64,000 bases of DNA from an uncultured Bacteroidales bacterium (GCA_902779165.1 CACZAN010000008.1:62001-126000), one strand, 5' to 3'; shown: positions 1-9,400, counted from the stretch's first letter. The notes: generated from the sequence alone by a model not told the origin. Program-made: numbers and translations.

Positions 1-1611
1 ACGTTCACGGCCCAGTGGAAGATTAATCAGTATACCATAACTTTCAAACTAGGTAATGGTGAGGACGATGTGGTGAAGAAGCAGGATTATGATACCGCTT
101 TAGAAACTCCTACACCAACCCGAACAGGTTACACCTTCAAGGGTTGGGACGAGACCGTTCCTTCCAAGATTCCAGCCGCCGATAAAACTTTCACGGCACA
201 ATGGGAAATCAATCAGTACACCATGACGTTCAAACTCGCTAATGGCGAGGCTGACGTGGTGAAGAAGCAGGACTATGACAGCGAACTGACGGCTCCTGCA
301 GATTTCACCAAGACGGGCTATACTTTCACGGGATGGGATGCAGAAATCCCCGCTAAGATTCCTGCCGAAGACAAAACGTTCACGGCTCAGTGGAAGATTA
401 ATCAGTACACGGTGAAGTTTGTTGCCGATGGTACGGATGTCTATAATCAGAAACAGGATTACAACTCAGCAATCACAGCTCCAGAAGCTCCGGCCAAGGA
501 AGGTCATACCTTCAAGGAATGGACTCCAGGAGTTGCTGCCACGGTCCCTGCTGAAGATGTTACTTATACGGCGGTCTACACCGTGAACACGTATAAGGTA
601 TTCTATAAGGTGGATGATGCCGACTACAAGACCGTAGAGGTGAAGTATGGCGAGAAGATTCCATCCGAGTCCGCTCCGGAGAAGGAGGGTATGCCTGCCA
701 GCGATGTCACCATTACGGGATCGTTCGCCATCAATCAGTACAAGGTGAAATTCGTCATCGGCGAAGAGGTTATCTCAGAGCAGACACTAGACTATGGTAC
801 TACCATCAATGCTCCCGAGGCTCCATTGAAGGAGGGCTACACCTTCGCTGGATGGGGTGAGGTCGCAGCTACCGTTCCTGCCAAGGATGTCACCTATACA
901 GGCTCTTATACCGTGAACACGTACAAGGTGTTCTATAAGGTGGATGACGCAGACTACAAGACCGTAGAGGTGAAGTATGGCGAAGAGATTCCATCCGAGT
1001 CCGCACCAGAGAAGGAGGGTTACACCTTTAGCGGCTGGAGTGAGGCTCCCGTCACGATGCCTGCCAGCGATGTCACAATTACGGGATCGTTCTCCATCAA
1101 TCAGTACACGGTGAAGTTCATCATCGGCGAGGAGGTTATCTCTGAGCAGACACTGGATTATGGTTCCCCCATTAATGCTCCAGAGGCTCCGCTTAAGGAG
1201 GGCTACACCTTCGCTGGCTGGGGTGAGGTCGCAGCTACCGTTCCTGCCAAGGATGTCACCTATACAGGCTCTTATACTGTCAATGTGTACGTCATCCGCT
1301 ATTATGTAAATGGTGAGCTGGTTGCTGAGGATAAAGTGGAGTACGGTGCACCTGTCGTGCTTCGCGGCTATGAGCCCGAGGATCCCAATCGCTATACCTT
1401 CATAGGTTGGATTGGCGAAACTTTCGAGACCATGCCGGCTCACGATCTGGAGTATCAGGCAGACATCACCGATGGTATTAGCGCCGTTAGCACCGATGGC
1501 GCTCTCCAGCCAATCTATCGTCTGGATGGCACTCGGGTAAATGCCCGCAACCTTCGTAATCTTCCCGCAGGATCCTATATCATCGGCGGTAAGAAGGTCG
1601 TGAAGAAGTAA
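1..1611 (+). CDS. Surface protein of Listeria-Bacteroides (InlB-type) repeats, 5' truncated
   Basis: The frame is open from base 1, so the N-terminus and any signal peptide lie outside the window; 536 residues remain. Nearly all of it is a run of about seven modules of 60-80 residues carrying the pattern GYTFxGW, then MPAxDVTYTA, then NxYxVxF. This is the Listeria-Bacteroides (InlB B / Flg_new) repeat, a small beta fold of cell-surface proteins. The last ~45 residues form a C-terminal module (IYRLDGTRVN, then LPAGSYIIGGKKVVKK) also seen at the ends of the proteins at 36223 and 38061, and probably a sorting or anchoring signal. One repeat near base 690 lacks 12 residues present in its sister copy. 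A surface location is inferred from the fold and the C-terminus; ligand and function are unknown. Confidence 0.85.
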   Translation, partial: TFTAQWKINQYTITFKLGNGEDDVVKKQDYDTALETPTPTRTGYTFKGWDETVPSKIPAADKTFTAQWEINQYTMTFKLANGEADVVKKQDYDSELTAPADFTKTGYTFTGWDAEIPAKIPAEDKTFTAQWKINQYTVKFVADGTDVYNQKQDYNSAITAPEAPAKEGHTFKEWTPGVAATVPAEDVTYTAVYTVNTYKVFYKVDDADYKTVEVKYGEKIPSESAPEKEGMPASDVTITGSFAINQYKVKFVIGEEVISEQTLDYGTTINAPEAPLKEGYTFAGWGEVAATVPAKDVTYTGSYTVNTYKVFYKVDDADYKTVEVKYGEEIPSESAPEKEGYTFSGWSEAPVTMPASDVTITGSFSINQYTVKFIIGEEVISEQTLDYGSPINAPEAPLKEGYTFAGWGEVAATVPAKDVTYTGSYTVNVYVIRYYVNGELVAEDKVEYGAPVVLRGYEPEDPNRYTFIGWIGETFETMPAHDLEYQADITDGISAVSTDGALQPIYRLDGTRVNARNLRNLPAGSYIIGGKKVVKK

Positions 1612-1714
1612 AAGCCCTTTGTGGTTATTTAATTTTTCTCTACTATTTTGGGGCTTCCTCCCATCTCTTGCTCGCAAAGACTTGGGGGGAAGTTTTTTTA
1701 AAAGAACAAATAAG

Positions 1715-1751
1715 AATCGCCCCGCTGTTAATCCGAGACAGCGAGGCGATT
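1715..1751. terminator. Bidirectional terminator-like hairpin
   Basis: AATCGCC-C-CGCTGT pairs with ACAGCG-A-GGCGATT around a 9-nt loop, with a single C/A mismatch. T-rich sequence follows on the plus strand. It lies between convergent genes ending at 1611 (+) and 1849 (-). Confidence 0.65.
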
Positions 1752-1777
1752 TTGTGTAGTGTGTAGTGTTTTTGAAA
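1751..1777 (+). repeat. 27-nt intergenic repeat, copy 1
   Basis: The core TTTGTGTAGTGTGTAGT followed by RTTTTTGAAA recurs at 9335-9361 with one difference in 27 nt. Both copies are intergenic and lie just downstream of a terminator-like hairpin. Confidence 0.7.
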
Positions 1778-1848
1778 AAATTCTCTGTTTTTTCTACAAT
1801 ACTCAAGCTGTAGTTTTATTGTACCTAAATGTGATACTTTCAATGCAG

Positions 1849-2934
1849 CTATTGTTGGGTTTGTAGATGCAGGACGAGGTATTCAGAGCGGGTGCCGATG
1901 CGTATCTTGGGACCCCAAATGCCGAGTCCGGAGCTGATGTAATAGCGGGTGTTGCCGCGCTGATGATGCCCCCAAGACTTCTCGTAGAGAGCATCTGTGA
2001 CCCACGAGATAGGCCAAATCTGACCACGATGGGTGTGGCCGCTGAACTGGAAGTCGATGGCGGCTTGTTCGGCTTCCTCGAGTTGGTAGGGTTGGTGGTC
2101 GAGGAGCAGGCGGAAACCGTGCGTGTCGGATGCGAGATCACTCAGGGGGGCGCGCCGACGGGCCATACGGTCGTTGCGTCCGATGATGTCTACGCCCTTG
2201 AAGTGGGCTACCGAGTCCTTCAGCAGTCGGATGCCGGCTTCCTCGAAGAAGCGGGTGGCCTCTCGCAGGTCGCTGAAGTATTCGTGGTTGCCCAGCACGG
2301 CGAAGACGGGGGCCTGGAGGCGATGGAACTCCTCGGCGTAGTTGCCCTCGAGAACGGGGCGCAGGCTGCGGTCGATGATGTCGCCGCCGATGAGGACGAG
2401 GTCGGGCTGCTCGGCATTGATGAGGTCCACCCATCGCGCCAGCTCTGCCTTGCGGTTGTGGTAGCCTATATGAAGGTCGCTGGCGAGGACTATGGTCAGC
2501 GGCTGCTGCAAGGGCTTGGTGGTCGTGAGGGTCAGTTCCTCGCGATATTTGTGGTGATAGTGGATGCCGCCCAGGGTCAGTATGAGCGTAAGGATACCAA
2601 CGACAGAGAGCAACCCAACAGCGCTATCCTTAAGGAGGGTTTTCGGCAGCAGATGGCAGAGCGAGGCTACATCGGCCAGAAGGAAGATGATGAGGAGGTA
2701 GAGGAAGGCTATCAGCCATGTGTTGCCCACTTCATAGAGCACGACTCCTGCATTGACGGGCAGGCGGTCGATGGTGAAGAAACTGACAAACATGCTGGTC
2801 ATCCACAGCAGGAACAGTGCCACAACGGTCAGCTTCAGCGGCCAGCCCAGAGGCGTGATGCGCCAAAGGTGCCAGCAGAGGTAGGCTGTGAGGGCGAGGA
2901 TGAGGGTCAGCAGGGGGAGTAGCATGCGTAGCAT
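1849..2934 (-). CDS. Membrane metallophosphoesterase (YkuE/YaeI-like)
   Basis: A 361-residue protein with about four hydrophobic segments in the first 125 residues, followed by a calcineurin-like phosphoesterase domain. Metal-ligand motifs are in order: SDLHIG (Asp153, His155), GGD (Asp185), GNHE (Asn216, His217), then DHQP and SGHTHRGQ near residue 300. The family hydrolyses phosphoester bonds with two metal ions; similar membrane forms act on UDP-sugar lipids or related envelope substrates, but no substrate can be assigned here. I chose ATG 2934, which leaves a 43-nt gap after the PorT-like gene; a TTG at 2997 would overlap that gene. It is the last gene of a probable five-gene minus-strand run. 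Confidence 0.85.
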   Translation of the reverse strand: MLRMLLPLLTLILALTAYLCWHLWRITPLGWPLKLTVVALFLLWMTSMFVSFFTIDRLPVNAGVVLYEVGNTWLIAFLYLLIIFLLADVASLCHLLPKTLLKDSAVGLLSVVGILTLILTLGGIHYHHKYREELTLTTTKPLQQPLTIVLASDLHIGYHNRKAELARWVDLINAEQPDLVLIGGDIIDRSLRPVLEGNYAEEFHRLQAPVFAVLGNHEYFSDLREATRFFEEAGIRLLKDSVAHFKGVDIIGRNDRMARRRAPLSDLASDTHGFRLLLDHQPYQLEEAEQAAIDFQFSGHTHRGQIWPISWVTDALYEKSWGHHQRGNTRYYISSGLGIWGPKIRIGTRSEYLVLHLQTQQ

Positions 2935-2977
2935 AGGCCGATAGTTACGGATGAGGTTTGTGTTGAAAGCTGGTGCT

Positions 2978-3685
2978 TCACTCGAAATAGAAGGCAAGGG
3001 TGATCATCTTGGCTCGTCCGCGGTCGAGGCTGTTGGTAAACTTCATCAGCGAGGCATCGATGAGGTCGTCGCGCTTGTGAATAAGGATGTCGCGCAGACC
3101 GAAGCTGAAGCGCAGCTCTGGGATAAGCTTGAAATAAGGGAGATAGATGTCGCAGCCCGCTGCCACCTCGATATAGCAGTCGAAGACTTCTGTGCGCAGA
3201 GCCATGTGTTTGCGGGAGGTGAGGTCGAAGGTGGGAGCTACGCCGACCGAGAAATAAGGGCGGAAATTGTTGTAGCGCGGTGCCGCAATCTTCAGCGCAA
3301 TGGGAATAGAGAGGTAGGTGGACTTGAGGTTCTGGGTGGAGTCGCGTCCGCTGAGCTGTTCGTGGAAGACAATATGCTTCTGTCCGAAGTGGATGGCGGG
3401 CTGCAGGCGCAGGCCAAAAGTCTTGTTGAGCCGCAGTTCTCCGAGCACGCCAACGACAAATCCCGGCTGGTAATTATCGATATCGGTGTACCATTGTTCG
3501 CCGGATACGGGATCTACGTAGCCGTTATTCTTCAGTTCCAGGTCCATCATATCCAATCCCACGAAGAAGCCATAGTGCAAGAAGCGGTTATCCAGATACG
3601 GGCGGTTCTGGATACGTGGCTCCTGGGCTGCTATAAAGCAGCAGGAAAAGAGCAGACAGAGGATGAAAAGTGACCTTTTATACAT
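2978..3685 (-). CDS. PorT/SprT-like outer-membrane beta-barrel protein
   Basis: 235 residues with a signal peptide (MYKRSLFILCLLFSCCFIAA) and alternating hydrophobic strands ending in an aromatic residue (LAFYFE), as in small outer-membrane barrels. The early motif YLDNRFLHYGFFVGLDMMD resembles the PorT/SprT family, which is required for type IX secretion and gliding in Bacteroidetes. If so, it would fit the secreted proteins with sorting-like C-termini in this window. The ATG at 3685 is preferred because upstream in-frame sequence is antisense to the neighbouring S1-domain gene and reads as low-quality protein. A generic porin-family barrel is the alternative. It follows the S1-domain gene by 34 nt. 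Confidence 0.65.
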   Translation of the reverse strand: MYKRSLFILCLLFSCCFIAAQEPRIQNRPYLDNRFLHYGFFVGLDMMDLELKNNGYVDPVSGEQWYTDIDNYQPGFVVGVLGELRLNKTFGLRLQPAIHFGQKHIVFHEQLSGRDSTQNLKSTYLSIPIALKIAAPRYNNFRPYFSVGVAPTFDLTSRKHMALRTEVFDCYIEVAAGCDIYLPYFKLIPELRFSFGLRDILIHKRDDLIDASLMKFTNSLDRGRAKMITLAFYFE

Positions 3686-3719
3686 TATGCGTATATGTAT
3701 AACGCGCAGGAGGTCGGTT

Positions 3720-4568
3720 TTATTGTGCTGTAGTGTCGGATGTGAGTTGCAGACCGTCGGCGGCGATGGTGATGAGGCGGCGGCGATAGAGGTCGCCAAC
3801 GGCTTTCTTGAAGACTTTCTTGCTGACGCCAAAGACGGCGTAGATTTCCTCTGCGGGGCTCTTGTCGCCCAACGGGGTATGGCCGCCGTTGGTCTGCAGG
3901 TGGCGCAATAGGACATCGCTGAAGTCCTCCACGGCTTGCTGTCCTTTCTTCTGCAGCGAGAGGTCTATCTTTCCATCAGGGCGCACTTGCTTGACGTAGG
4001 CTTTCACGCGGTCGCCGCTGTGGAGCTGACGGAAGATCTCGTCATCGAAGAGTAGCCCTGCGAAACGGTTGTCCACGATGGCCTTGAAGCCGAGGTCTGT
4101 CTTCTGCCAGATGAGGCAGTCGACCTCATCGCCGCCGTGGTAGGGGGGATAGTCTTCGCTGAGGTAGCGCTCCACCTTGGCCGAGGCCATGATGCGGTAG
4201 GTCTCAGGGTCGAGATGCACATGTACGAGGTAGCTGTGGTCCTTCTGCATCTTCATCTTCTGTTCGCGGAAGGGCACGAAGAGGTCCTTCATCAGTCCCC
4301 AGTCGAGGAAGGCGCCGAAGTTATTGACCCACGCCACCCTCAGCCATGCGAAATCGCCCACTTCGGCCAGCGGCTTCTCGGTAGTTGCAATGAGGCGCTC
4401 TTCAGAGTCGAGATAAAGAAAAACGTCGATTTCATCGCCGATTTCTGTCCCTTCGGGCACGTATTTGTTGGGCAGAAGGATGTCCTCCGGACCGCCGGAG
4501 AGGTATAGCCCGTGGTCGGCTCTGCGATCCACGGTGAGGGTGTTTATTTTTCCAAGTTGAAGTTTCAT
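3720..4568 (-). CDS. CvfB-like S1-domain RNA-binding protein
   Basis: 282 residues. S1-like OB folds occupy roughly residues 1-65, 70-135 and 150-215 (for example [20 protein letters not shown]), and a winged-helix segment occupies the C-terminal ~60 residues ([20 protein letters not shown]). This is the architecture of the CvfB/YitL family (conserved virulence factor B), soluble nucleic-acid-binding proteins of poorly defined regulatory role. Its ATG overlaps the end of the upstream LolD-like gene by 4 bp (ATGA), so the two are probably translationally coupled. Family assignment is firm; the RNA targets are unknown. Confidence 0.85.
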   Translation of the reverse strand: MKLQLGKINTLTVDRRADHGLYLSGGPEDILLPNKYVPEGTEIGDEIDVFLYLDSEERLIATTEKPLAEVGDFAWLRVAWVNNFGAFLDWGLMKDLFVPFREQKMKMQKDHSYLVHVHLDPETYRIMASAKVERYLSEDYPPYHGGDEVDCLIWQKTDLGFKAIVDNRFAGLLFDDEIFRQLHSGDRVKAYVKQVRPDGKIDLSLQKKGQQAVEDFSDVLLRHLQTNGGHTPLGDKSPAEEIYAVFGVSKKVFKKAVGDLYRRRLITIAADGLQLTSDTTAQ

Positions 4569-5224
4569 AGGGGGCTTTCTATTTTGCCATCGCGGAGATG
4601 GATGGTGCGATCTGTAGTGCGTGCGAGCTCTTCGTCGTGAGTGACGATAACGAAGGTCTGTCCGAGACGGTCACGGAGATCGAAAAAGAGGCGGTGGAGC
4701 TCAGCCTTGTTGGCACTGTCGAGGCTGCCGCTGGGTTCGTCGGCGAGGATGACGGCGGGTTCATTGATGAGTGCTCGCGCCACAGCCACGCGTTGTTTTT
4801 CGCCGCCGGAGAGCTCCGAGGGCTTGTGGTCGGCACGTTCGCTGAGCCCCATGAAGTCCAGCAGCTGCAGGGCGCGCTGGCGTGTCTGCTTGCGGCTGTT
4901 TCCTCCGATAAGTCCGGGAATCATCACATTTTCCAGCGCCGTGAACTCCGGCAGCAGCTGATGGAACTGGAAGACGAAGCCTATCTGGCGGTTGCGGAAG
5001 CGTGCCAGCGATTTCTGTCCTAAGCGAGCGATGTCTGTATCGTTGATGATGACCTGTCCGCTGTCGGCACGATCCAGGGTGCCCATAATCTGCAGCAGGG
5101 TGGTCTTGCCGGCACCGCTGGGACCCACGATACTGACTACCTCGCCTTTGGCGATTTCGAGGTCGATGCCTTTCAGTACTTCGAGCGAGCCGAAACTCTT
5201 GTGGATGTTATTTAATTGAATCAT
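4565..5224 (-). CDS. lolD: LolD-type ABC transporter ATP-binding protein
   Basis: 219 residues, a complete single ABC ATPase. The Walker A motif GPSGAGKTT is at residues 34-42, the signature is [15 protein letters not shown], Walker B is VILADEPSG, and the switch histidine lies in VTHDEELA. The sequence fits the MacB/LolD subfamily, which powers release of lipoproteins from the inner membrane (LolCDE) or type VII ABC exporters. No LolC/E permease is present in the window, so the partner must be encoded elsewhere and the exact subfamily role is inferred. It overlaps the next gene by 4 bp and lies 47 bp downstream of the antiporter gene. Confidence 0.8.
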   Translation of the reverse strand: MIQLNNIHKSFGSLEVLKGIDLEIAKGEVVSIVGPSGAGKTTLLQIMGTLDRADSGQVIINDTDIARLGQKSLARFRNRQIGFVFQFHQLLPEFTALENVMIPGLIGGNSRKQTRQRALQLLDFMGLSERADHKPSELSGGEKQRVAVARALINEPAVILADEPSGSLDSANKAELHRLFFDLRDRLGQTFVIVTHDEELARTTDRTIHLRDGKIESPL

Positions 5225-5271
5225 GGGGGAATGGGGCTAATGGGAATATGAGACTAATGGGGAATGGGTAA
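5225..5271. repeat. Low-complexity GGGGAATGGG/ACTAATGGG array
   Basis: This gap is made of degenerate copies of (A)ATGGGG/CTAATGGGAA. It is the reverse-complement relative of the CCCATTAGCCCCAT-type arrays at 13944 and 61261. Confidence 0.55.
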
Positions 5272-7368
5272 TTATTTCCTTAGTTTGCTCAGCCACTCCT
5301 CGAACATCAGCTGGCGCTGGGTGACGCTCTGGCCGTTGGGGGCGAAGATGGAATGAGTCTCCTGCGGGTCGCCATACTGGTCGGGGTAGAGGAGGATGAG
5401 GTTGGTGTGGTTGAAATTGCGTGCGATGACAGAGGGTAAGGTGTGGAAAGCGGCACTGTGGGAGATGAAGCCTGTGCGCGAGGTGATGATGACGAAGAGG
5501 TGGTCGGCATTCACCTCCTCCTTCAATCCGATGAGCATACTGCCGAAACCCTTCTCCACCCGCATTTCCAGACGTACAGAGGGGTGCGCCTTGAGCAGGT
5601 ATTCCTTGATGAAGAAGCCTGTGTCACCACAAGTGTGGAAGCGCATGACCTGTCCTGTCTGTTCGCCAATACGGCAGAGGTGTTCCAGCCACTTGTAGAA
5701 TCCCACTTCATACTCTGCCTTTGGCGGCACGGCGACGACGATTCGGCGCACGGTACCCAAGGGCATCTTCAGCCGCACGAGCAACACCTCGCGGTGGGTG
5801 GTGGCCAGAATACTCGTCGTGATGACACCTAACTTGCCTGCCAGGTTCCCTTCAGGTGTCTCGTGGAGACCCAGGATGACCTCGCCGGCGTCCACTTCGC
5901 GCATGGTGTGTACGATGGCGCTGGCGACGTTGCTGCTGACGCGGCTCATCGTGGACATCTGTACATCGGCAGCTGCGGCTATCTGTTTGGCGCGCTCGAG
6001 GTTGTGCTGTCCGTTGATGCGCACCTCGTCGTCGGGGTCGTCGTCCATCGACACGGCCAAACCCATCAGGCTGTCGGCGATGTGCGGGTTGCGGATCATG
6101 ATGGACAATTGTGTCAATGTATCCACGGTTTGGGGGTAGGCATAGGCTGTGAGGCACTTGCCGTGGTAACTGCCTCGGTTGCGCTCCGTCTCTGTGATTT
6201 CCAATGCCAGACGTCTGGCTGCTCGTCCAGTGGCGAAGGAACTCACGATGCAGGAGATGAGGATGAGCAGCACTGTGGCATTCAGTACGGTGGCATCCAT
6301 CAGCTGCACATCGGGAGCGGTGGCAATCATCACGATAGCCAGCGCGCCAGCCGCGTGTGAGTTCGTTAGTCCAAACATCATTCCAAGATCCTCCCGACGT
6401 CCTTTTATCAGCCATTTCATCACGTATGCCGCCAGCAACTTGCTGAAGATAGCAGCAGCGATGATGACCGCTGCCAGCCACAAGGTATGTGTGGAGCTGA
6501 AGAGGACGTTGATATCAATGATCATTCCCACACCGATGAGGAAATAAGGAATGAAGATGACGTTACCCACAAATTCCAGACGCACCATCAGCGGACCACC
6601 TCGAGGGATGATGCGGTTGAGCACCAAGCCGGCAAGGAACGCTCCTAACAGTCCCTCGAGTCCCACCTTGGAGGCCAGAAAAGCACTGACGAACACCAGC
6701 ACGAGCACGAAGACGAACTGAGTCACAGCATCTTCGTTGCGCCGCAGAAACCAGCGACCCAATTTAGGGAAGGCATAGCCGACGCCGACAAGATACACCA
6801 TAATGCTCAAGGCGAAGCGCAGCCAGTAGAGACCGCTGCTGCCCTCCTGCTGTCCTCGAACGACGATTGCCAGCAGCAACAGAGCACCAAATGACGCTAT
6901 CGCCGTAGCCACAATGGCATAGACCACACTGGGATGCTTGCCCAACCCATAGCGGCCTACGATGGGATAAGTCACCAAGGTGTGTGACGATAGCAGACTG
7001 CTCAGCAGTAGCGAAGAGGCGGTGGTAAATCCCAGCACCCAGCGCCCGATGACGAAACCTGTAATGAGGGGAATCAGAAAGGTCAGCAGACCAAACAAAG
7101 CTCCCTGCCGTCCGTGGCGGCGGAAGCTGCCCATGTCCATTTCCAATCCGGCGAGGAACATGATGTAATAGATGCCGACTTGGCCGAACACCTCTATAGA
7201 TGGGTCGAGCGCGAGGATGTTCAGACCATTGGGTCCCACGGCCAGACCTGCCAGAATGAGTCCTATGATATGGGGCACACGCAAGCGCCGTAGCACGATA
7301 GGTGCCAGCAGGATAATAAGCAACATGACGAGGAATATCCCCGTCGGTTTGGTGACTAAAGCATCCAT
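5272..7368 (-). CDS. CPA2-family cation:proton antiporter with soluble C-terminal domain
   Basis: 698 residues. The first ~390 residues hold about 12 hydrophobic segments of the Na+/H+ exchanger fold (LRRLRVPHIIGLILAGLAVG, GLEMDM, then GLEGLLGAFLAG). The remaining ~300 residues are soluble and resemble the universal-stress-like domains of CPA2 antiporters. The predicted role is exchange of Na+ or K+ for protons across the inner membrane. Start choice: an in-frame TTG at 7380 lies inside the -7 box TATATTTG (7378-7385), so the first usable start is ATG 7368, about 10 nt after the box, giving a very short leader. It is probably the first gene of the minus-strand run down to 1849. Confidence 0.88.
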   Translation of the reverse strand: MDALVTKPTGIFLVMLLIILLAPIVLRRLRVPHIIGLILAGLAVGPNGLNILALDPSIEVFGQVGIYYIMFLAGLEMDMGSFRRHGRQGALFGLLTFLIPLITGFVIGRWVLGFTTASSLLLSSLLSSHTLVTYPIVGRYGLGKHPSVVYAIVATAIASFGALLLLAIVVRGQQEGSSGLYWLRFALSIMVYLVGVGYAFPKLGRWFLRRNEDAVTQFVFVLVLVFVSAFLASKVGLEGLLGAFLAGLVLNRIIPRGGPLMVRLEFVGNVIFIPYFLIGVGMIIDINVLFSSTHTLWLAAVIIAAAIFSKLLAAYVMKWLIKGRREDLGMMFGLTNSHAAGALAIVMIATAPDVQLMDATVLNATVLLILISCIVSSFATGRAARRLALEITETERNRGSYHGKCLTAYAYPQTVDTLTQLSIMIRNPHIADSLMGLAVSMDDDPDDEVRINGQHNLERAKQIAAAADVQMSTMSRVSSNVASAIVHTMREVDAGEVILGLHETPEGNLAGKLGVITTSILATTHREVLLVRLKMPLGTVRRIVVAVPPKAEYEVGFYKWLEHLCRIGEQTGQVMRFHTCGDTGFFIKEYLLKAHPSVRLEMRVEKGFGSMLIGLKEEVNADHLFVIITSRTGFISHSAAFHTLPSVIARNFNHTNLILLYPDQYGDPQETHSIFAPNGQSVTQRQLMFEEWLSKLRK

Positions 7369-7377
7369 AATCGGGTG

Positions 7378-7385
7378 CAAATATA
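7378..7385 (-). promoter_or_regulatory. -7 box of the antiporter gene (TATATTTG)
   Basis: On the minus strand this matches the Bacteroidetes -7 consensus TAnnTTTG and lies just upstream of ATG 7368. No clear -33 TTTG is seen. Confidence 0.6.
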
Positions 7386-7513
7386 CGGAAAAATTGAGAG
7401 TTTGGAGGACGAAAGTGGATATTTTTTCCCAAATGGAGCAAATAACGCTGAAAAATACCCTCGAAAAGCAAAAAAACCTATGAACGATAAACCTAAAACT
7501 CTAAACTTTTATA

Positions 7514-7521
7514 TACCTTTG
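7514..7521 (+). promoter_or_regulatory. -7 box of asd (TACCTTTG)
   Basis: A perfect TAnnTTTG 17 nt before the asd start codon. No clear -33 element is seen. Confidence 0.65.
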
Positions 7522-7538
7522 CCCCCGCAAAAGCAAAA

Positions 7539-8558
7539 ATGACAAAAATGAAAGTAGCAATCGTAGGCGCCAGCGGCGCCGTAGGACAAGAATTTCTTCG
7601 TGTGCTCGATGAGCGTAACTTCCCCGTCGACGAGCTCGTGCTGTTCGGCAGCGAGCGTAGTGCCGGCCGCAAATATTCCTTCCGTGGCAAGGACTATGAA
7701 GTCAAGCTGCTGCAACACAACGATGACTTCAAGGGCATCGACGTAGCCTTCGTCAGCGCAGGCGGCGGCACCAGCAAGGACTTTGCTGAGACCATCACCA
7801 AGCACGGCACCGTGATGATTGACAATTCCAGTGCTTTCCGCATGGATAAGGACGTGCCCCTCGTCGTGCCGGAGTGCAACGCTGAGGATGCCCTCAACCG
7901 TCCGCGCGGTATCATCGCCAATCCTAATTGTACGACCATTATGATGGTTGTCTGCCTGCAGCCCTTAGAGCGCCTGAGCCACATCAAACGAATCCATATA
8001 GCCTCCTATCAGGCTGCCAGCGGAGCCGGAGCTGCCGCCATGGCTGAACTCGAGCAGCAGTATCGCGAAGTCCTCGACGGAAAACCCGCCACCGTCAATA
8101 AGTTCGCCTATCAGCTTGCCTACAACGTCATTCCTCAAATCGACGTCTTCACCGATAACGGCTACACGAAGGAGGAGATGAAGATGTTCAACGAGACGCG
8201 CAAGATCATGCACACCGATGCGGCTTGCTCTGCCATGTGCGTCCGCGTTCCTTCTCTCAGAAGTCACTCTGAGGCCGTGTGGGTAGAGACCGAGCGCCCC
8301 ATCACTCCTGAGGAGGCTCGCGCAGCTTTGGCTGCTGCCCCCGGTGTCACCGTCATCGACGATCCCGCCAACAAGAAATACCCCATGCCCCTCTTCACTG
8401 CGGGTGAGGACGACGTCTTCGTGGGTCGCATCCGTCAGGATTTGGCCAATGAAAACGGACTCACCTTCTGGCTCTGCGGCGACCAAATCAAGAAAGGTGC
8501 AGCCCTCAATGCCGTGCAGATAGCCGAGTACCTCATCAAGGTGGGCAATATAAAATAA
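7539..8558 (+). CDS. asd: Aspartate-semialdehyde dehydrogenase
   Basis: 339 residues. It reduces aspartyl-phosphate with NADPH to aspartate semialdehyde, the branch point to lysine/diaminopimelate, threonine and methionine. It shows the N-terminal Rossmann motif [12 protein letters not shown], the active-site cysteine in NPNCTT (near residue 130), and SYQAASGAG. Length is normal for the family. Two starts are possible, ATG 7539 (MTKMK) and ATG 7548; the first is used here. The gene has its own promoter and is divergent from the antiporter gene, with 170 bp between the two starts. Confidence 0.95.
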   Translation: MTKMKVAIVGASGAVGQEFLRVLDERNFPVDELVLFGSERSAGRKYSFRGKDYEVKLLQHNDDFKGIDVAFVSAGGGTSKDFAETITKHGTVMIDNSSAFRMDKDVPLVVPECNAEDALNRPRGIIANPNCTTIMMVVCLQPLERLSHIKRIHIASYQAASGAGAAAMAELEQQYREVLDGKPATVNKFAYQLAYNVIPQIDVFTDNGYTKEEMKMFNETRKIMHTDAACSAMCVRVPSLRSHSEAVWVETERPITPEEARAALAAAPGVTVIDDPANKKYPMPLFTAGEDDVFVGRIRQDLANENGLTFWLCGDQIKKGAALNAVQIAEYLIKVGNIK

Positions 8559-8611
8559 AGATGATACACAAACCGACACATTATTTAACCCTAATTTTAA
8601 CAATCAGAGAA

Positions 8612-9160
8612 ATGAACAGGAAAATTGCATTCTTGGCTCTCGCCTTGCTGATCGGCGCAAGTTTCGTCGGCAGCTGCGGCAACGACGAAGAACCCCAACC
8701 CAATGAGAATCAACCCACAGATACCATCACTGCAGCCACAGACAGCATAATCGGTTGGACCAGCGCTACCCACGTTCCGCCTCAGGGACAGCAGTACTTC
8801 AAGGACTTCTATTCTCCCGGCGAAGCCACAGTTATTAAAATCAAGAAGGACGAGAAAGGTCTCCTCACCCTTGATTATTCCAGCACAGCCTGGGGCAATG
8901 CAACCTTTGCAGATATGAAGGTTCAGGAAGCCAACGGTCGTTATATCCTACCCGATAGCGTGCAGACCACCATCGTAATGTCTCGTGGTGCTATGGGCCA
9001 GCAAGGAGGCGGCGGTGAGTATCCATTGACTCTCCTTCAGGGCAGCGTCAGCACAGACCTCAAGGATGTCACTCTGGTCATCAGCGCCTTCATGAACGAG
9101 CGTCATGGCAGCTACGAGCTAACCTTCCATCCCGGCACTCCCGATCCCACTATCAAGTAA
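8612..9160 (+). CDS. Small lipoprotein, probably calycin-like
   Basis: 182 residues. The signal sequence ends in a lipobox-like FVGSC at residue ~22, followed by an acidic Asp/Glu/Pro/Thr-rich spacer, so it should be a lipid-anchored envelope protein. The body carries the pattern LDYSSTAWGNATF and a closing SYELTFHPG. I associate this with Bacteroidetes calycin-like (lipocalin-like barrel) lipoproteins; this is recollection of family style, not a search. The start ATG 8612 is chosen because an upstream ORF extension to 8561 would put non-signal residues ahead of the lipoprotein signal. It lies 53 nt after asd and ends at a strong terminator. Ligand unknown. Confidence 0.7.
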   Translation: MNRKIAFLALALLIGASFVGSCGNDEEPQPNENQPTDTITAATDSIIGWTSATHVPPQGQQYFKDFYSPGEATVIKIKKDEKGLLTLDYSSTAWGNATFADMKVQEANGRYILPDSVQTTIVMSRGAMGQQGGGGEYPLTLLQGSVSTDLKDVTLVISAFMNERHGSYELTFHPGTPDPTIK

Positions 9161-9177
9161 GGCAAAATATTAAATCA

Positions 9178-9226
9178 GTCGAGTAGGAGGTAAACACTAA
9201 TCACAGGTGTTTGCCTCCTACTCGAT
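9178..9226 (+). terminator. Strong hairpin after the lipoprotein gene
   Basis: CGAGTAGGAGG-T-AAACAC pairs with GTGTTT-G-CCTCCTACTCG around a 9-nt loop: an 11-bp plus 6-bp stem joined by a wobble. AT-rich sequence follows but there is no long U tract. Confidence 0.65.
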
Positions 9227-9334
9227 TATATAGATGCTGGCGGCGTGCCTCTCACAAACACGAACGGAATCAATCTAATTTCCAAAACGAGAATGAGAAT
9301 CGCTTTGCAGTCTAAATATTGACGGTTGGTGACA

Positions 9335-9361
9335 TTTGTGTAGTGTGTAGTATTTTTGAAA
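9335..9361 (+). repeat. 27-nt intergenic repeat, copy 2
   Basis: Matches 1751-1777 at 26 of 27 positions (TTTGTGTAGTGTGTAGT core). It is followed by an alternating GC run (cgcgcgcgcg) at about 9366. Confidence 0.7.
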
Positions 9362-9400
9362 GATTCGCGCGCGCGTGATAAAAACATGAAAAAATCAACT

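Noticed and set aside
787-1806. 339-codon minus-strand frame opposite the repeat-rich surface protein
   Set aside because: It mirrors the repeat structure of the plus-strand gene, lacks a start context and has no coherent domain; the plus frame has recognisable repeats.
1867-2922. 351-codon plus-strand frame opposite the phosphoesterase gene
   Set aside because: Composition is Glu/Val/Gly-rich antisense noise; the minus strand carries all metallophosphoesterase motifs.
7380-7380. Upstream TTG starts suggested by the longest frames (7380, 11567, 30512, 2997)
   Set aside because: Those at 7380, 11567 and 30512 fall in or directly beside a -7 promoter box, and the one at 2997 overlaps the previous gene; an ATG just downstream fits better in each case.
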